DNA of 5,524 bases, taken from NCBI GenBank assembly GCA_052148155.1, contig JBKQIY010000009.1, forward strand, positions 1 to 5,524, written 5' to 3'. The position numbers and the translations under genes are program-made. This document shows, in pieces, positions 4,323 through 5,524 of the stretch (position 1 is the first letter of the stretch; every line of letters begins with the position of its first letter). Origin of the DNA: JBBQER01 sp052148155 (GTDB taxonomy: Bacteria; Actinomycetota; Acidimicrobiia; IMCC26256; PALSA-610). The notes under the pieces were generated by a model. The model did not search any database. It was not told the origin of the DNA and saw nothing but the letters and a program-made list of their open reading frames with translations.

Positions 4323-5524
4323 GTGCGGTTTGGAGTACTGGGCGAAGTGACCGTGACCGACGACGACGGCTCGGTCACGAGGATCGCTGCGCCGAAACCG
4401 CGGGCGCTGTTGGCGTTGCTGGTCCTGAACGCGAACCGGGTGGTGGGCACCCAGGTCCTCGTCGACGCCTTGTGGGCTGAGACGCTGCCCGAAGTTCCGT
4501 CTGCGGCGCTGCAGGTCGTGGCGTCTCGTCTGCGGTCCGGGTTGGGACCGCAGGCGAGAGAACGCGTGGTTGGCGCAACGGGCGGATATCGCCTCGACGC
4601 GGCACCGGATGAGACCGACGTCGGCTTCGCCGAAGCGTCCCTGCGCGACGGACGCGCGCTACTCGGACGGGGCGACGGGGCAGGCGCGACAACCCTGTTC
4701 GTCCGTGCGTTGTCGTTATGGACAGGCGAACCGCTCGACGGGCTCACCCATGTCGGGTTCGCGGTCGACGCTCGCCGACGCCTCGACGAACTCCGGTTGT
4801 CGATCGTCGAAGCTCGCAACGATGCACTGCTGATGGATGGACGCCACCTCGAGGTCCTCGTTGATATCGAGCCTTTCGCGGTCGGCGCACCTTTACGTGA
4901 GCATCTTCGGGCCCAACAGGTCGCGGCGCTGTATCGGGCCGGCCGTCAGGCTGAAGCGCTCCGAGTGTGCGCGACGTTGCGCAACGCGTTACGCGACCTC
5001 GGTCTCGACCCTTCGCCGGCGATGCAGGATCTCGAGCGTCGTGTCTTGGATCAAGACCCCCGCCTGTTGGCGAGCCGCGCCGGGTTCATCACGCCACTTC
5101 CGGCGTCGACCGCGGAGGCGTTGCCGTTCGTCGGCCGAGATGACGAATACCAACAGGTCCTGTCGTGGTTCGCCGAAGCCGTCCACGACGGCGTCCGGGT
5201 CGCGGTCGTCGAAGGAGACGCCGGCATCGGCAAGTCGCGATTCTTGTTAGAGATCGCACGCAAACTTGCCGGCGACGCGATCGTTTTACCGGTGCATGTC
5301 CATGACGTCTACCGGCCCGCGTTACACGAGTTCGCACGGGTACTCGCCGAAGCAAACCTGCGACTCTCAGACCCTGAGTTACAACAGATGATGGACAACG
5401 TGTTCGACGCCACGGCCGAACCGGCCAGCCTCCGTCAGGTCGCGTCGGACTTCACTGCCAGCCGAACGCCGAACCAGGAATTCCCCGACCAACGGTTCTT
5501 GCGCTACGTCAGCCCGTGGATCGC
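4323..5524 (+). CDS. SARP/BTAD-family transcriptional regulator with AAA ATPase domain, 3' end cut by window
   Basis: The frame is open from GTG 4323 to the window edge, 400 codons, with no stop. Residues 1-91 form an OmpR-like winged-helix DNA-binding domain typical of SARP proteins (RFGVLGEVTV, PKPRALLALLVLNANRVV, LVDALW, VASRLRSGLG, GGYRL). Residues 98-243 are the bacterial transcriptional activation domain (LREHLRAQQVAALYRAGRQA at 191-210, LGLDPSPAMQDLERRVL at 226-242). From about 268 an AAA_16-type ATPase begins with FVGRDDE (269-275) and Walker A GDAGIGKS (298-305); Walker B and any TPR or sensor region would lie beyond the edge. Large regulators of this AfsR/adenylate-cyclase-like build usually run to around 900-1100 residues and activate secondary metabolism or other target genes when the ATPase part is engaged. 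The target is unknown; no biosynthetic cluster is in view. The start is fixed by the in-frame TAA at 4311. Confidence 0.9.
   Translation, partial: MRFGVLGEVTVTDDDGSVTRIAAPKPRALLALLVLNANRVVGTQVLVDALWAETLPEVPSAALQVVASRLRSGLGPQARERVVGATGGYRLDAAPDETDVGFAEASLRDGRALLGRGDGAGATTLFVRALSLWTGEPLDGLTHVGFAVDARRRLDELRLSIVEARNDALLMDGRHLEVLVDIEPFAVGAPLREHLRAQQVAALYRAGRQAEALRVCATLRNALRDLGLDPSPAMQDLERRVLDQDPRLLASRAGFITPLPASTAEALPFVGRDDEYQQVLSWFAEAVHDGVRVAVVEGDAGIGKSRFLLEIARKLAGDAIVLPVHVHDVYRPALHEFARVLAEANLRLSDPELQQMMDNVFDATAEPASLRQVASDFTASRTPNQEFPDQRFLRYVSPWI

Noticed and set aside
4202..4819. 205-residue minus-strand frame opposite the regulator start
   Set aside because: It is an antisense shadow of the SARP DNA-binding and BTAD domains, with Ser/Arg/Pro-rich composition.

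Overview
The window is high-GC DNA with GTG starts, little AT-rich spacer and several start codons without a Shine-Dalgarno sequence. The predicted proteins fit a high-GC Gram-positive bacterium. The long Ser/Thr linker in the secreted protein, the DUF4012 protein and the SARP-type regulator together suggest an actinobacterium, perhaps of the Acidimicrobiia (Ilumatobacter-like). That placement is inferred from style, not from a marker gene.

Layout. The left part (109-2477) is read on the minus strand. A membrane-anchored DUF4012 protein comes first, followed by a small secreted low-complexity protein rich in Asn-Gly, His and Ser/Thr. The DUF4012 gene is split into two same-frame reading frames (1908-2477 and 639-1901) by a single TAG codon. 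The protein family reads straight across that stop. A divergent intergenic region (2478-2622) separates this block from the plus-strand genes. These are a two-helix membrane protein with a GAF-type domain (2623-3369), a classical short-chain dehydrogenase/reductase only 9 bases downstream (3379-4158), a 164-base spacer with several hairpins and a promoter (4159-4322), and the first 400 codons of a large SARP/BTAD regulator with an AAA ATPase domain (4323 to the right edge).

How the genes work together. The GAF protein and the dehydrogenase are close enough to share a transcript, but no pathway links them. The DUF4012 and secreted proteins are both predicted to sit outside the membrane and may belong to cell-envelope or extracellular-matrix biology. 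This is inference. The SARP regulator seems to have its own promoter, with a -10 element exactly placed for a leaderless mRNA starting at the GTG and a perfect 13-base dyad over the -35 region.

No clearly new multi-gene system is visible. The points most worth a second look are the in-frame amber codon in the DUF4012 gene, the dyad plus leaderless promoter of the regulator, the hairpin that may mask the ribosome binding site of the secreted protein, and the odd composition of that protein.
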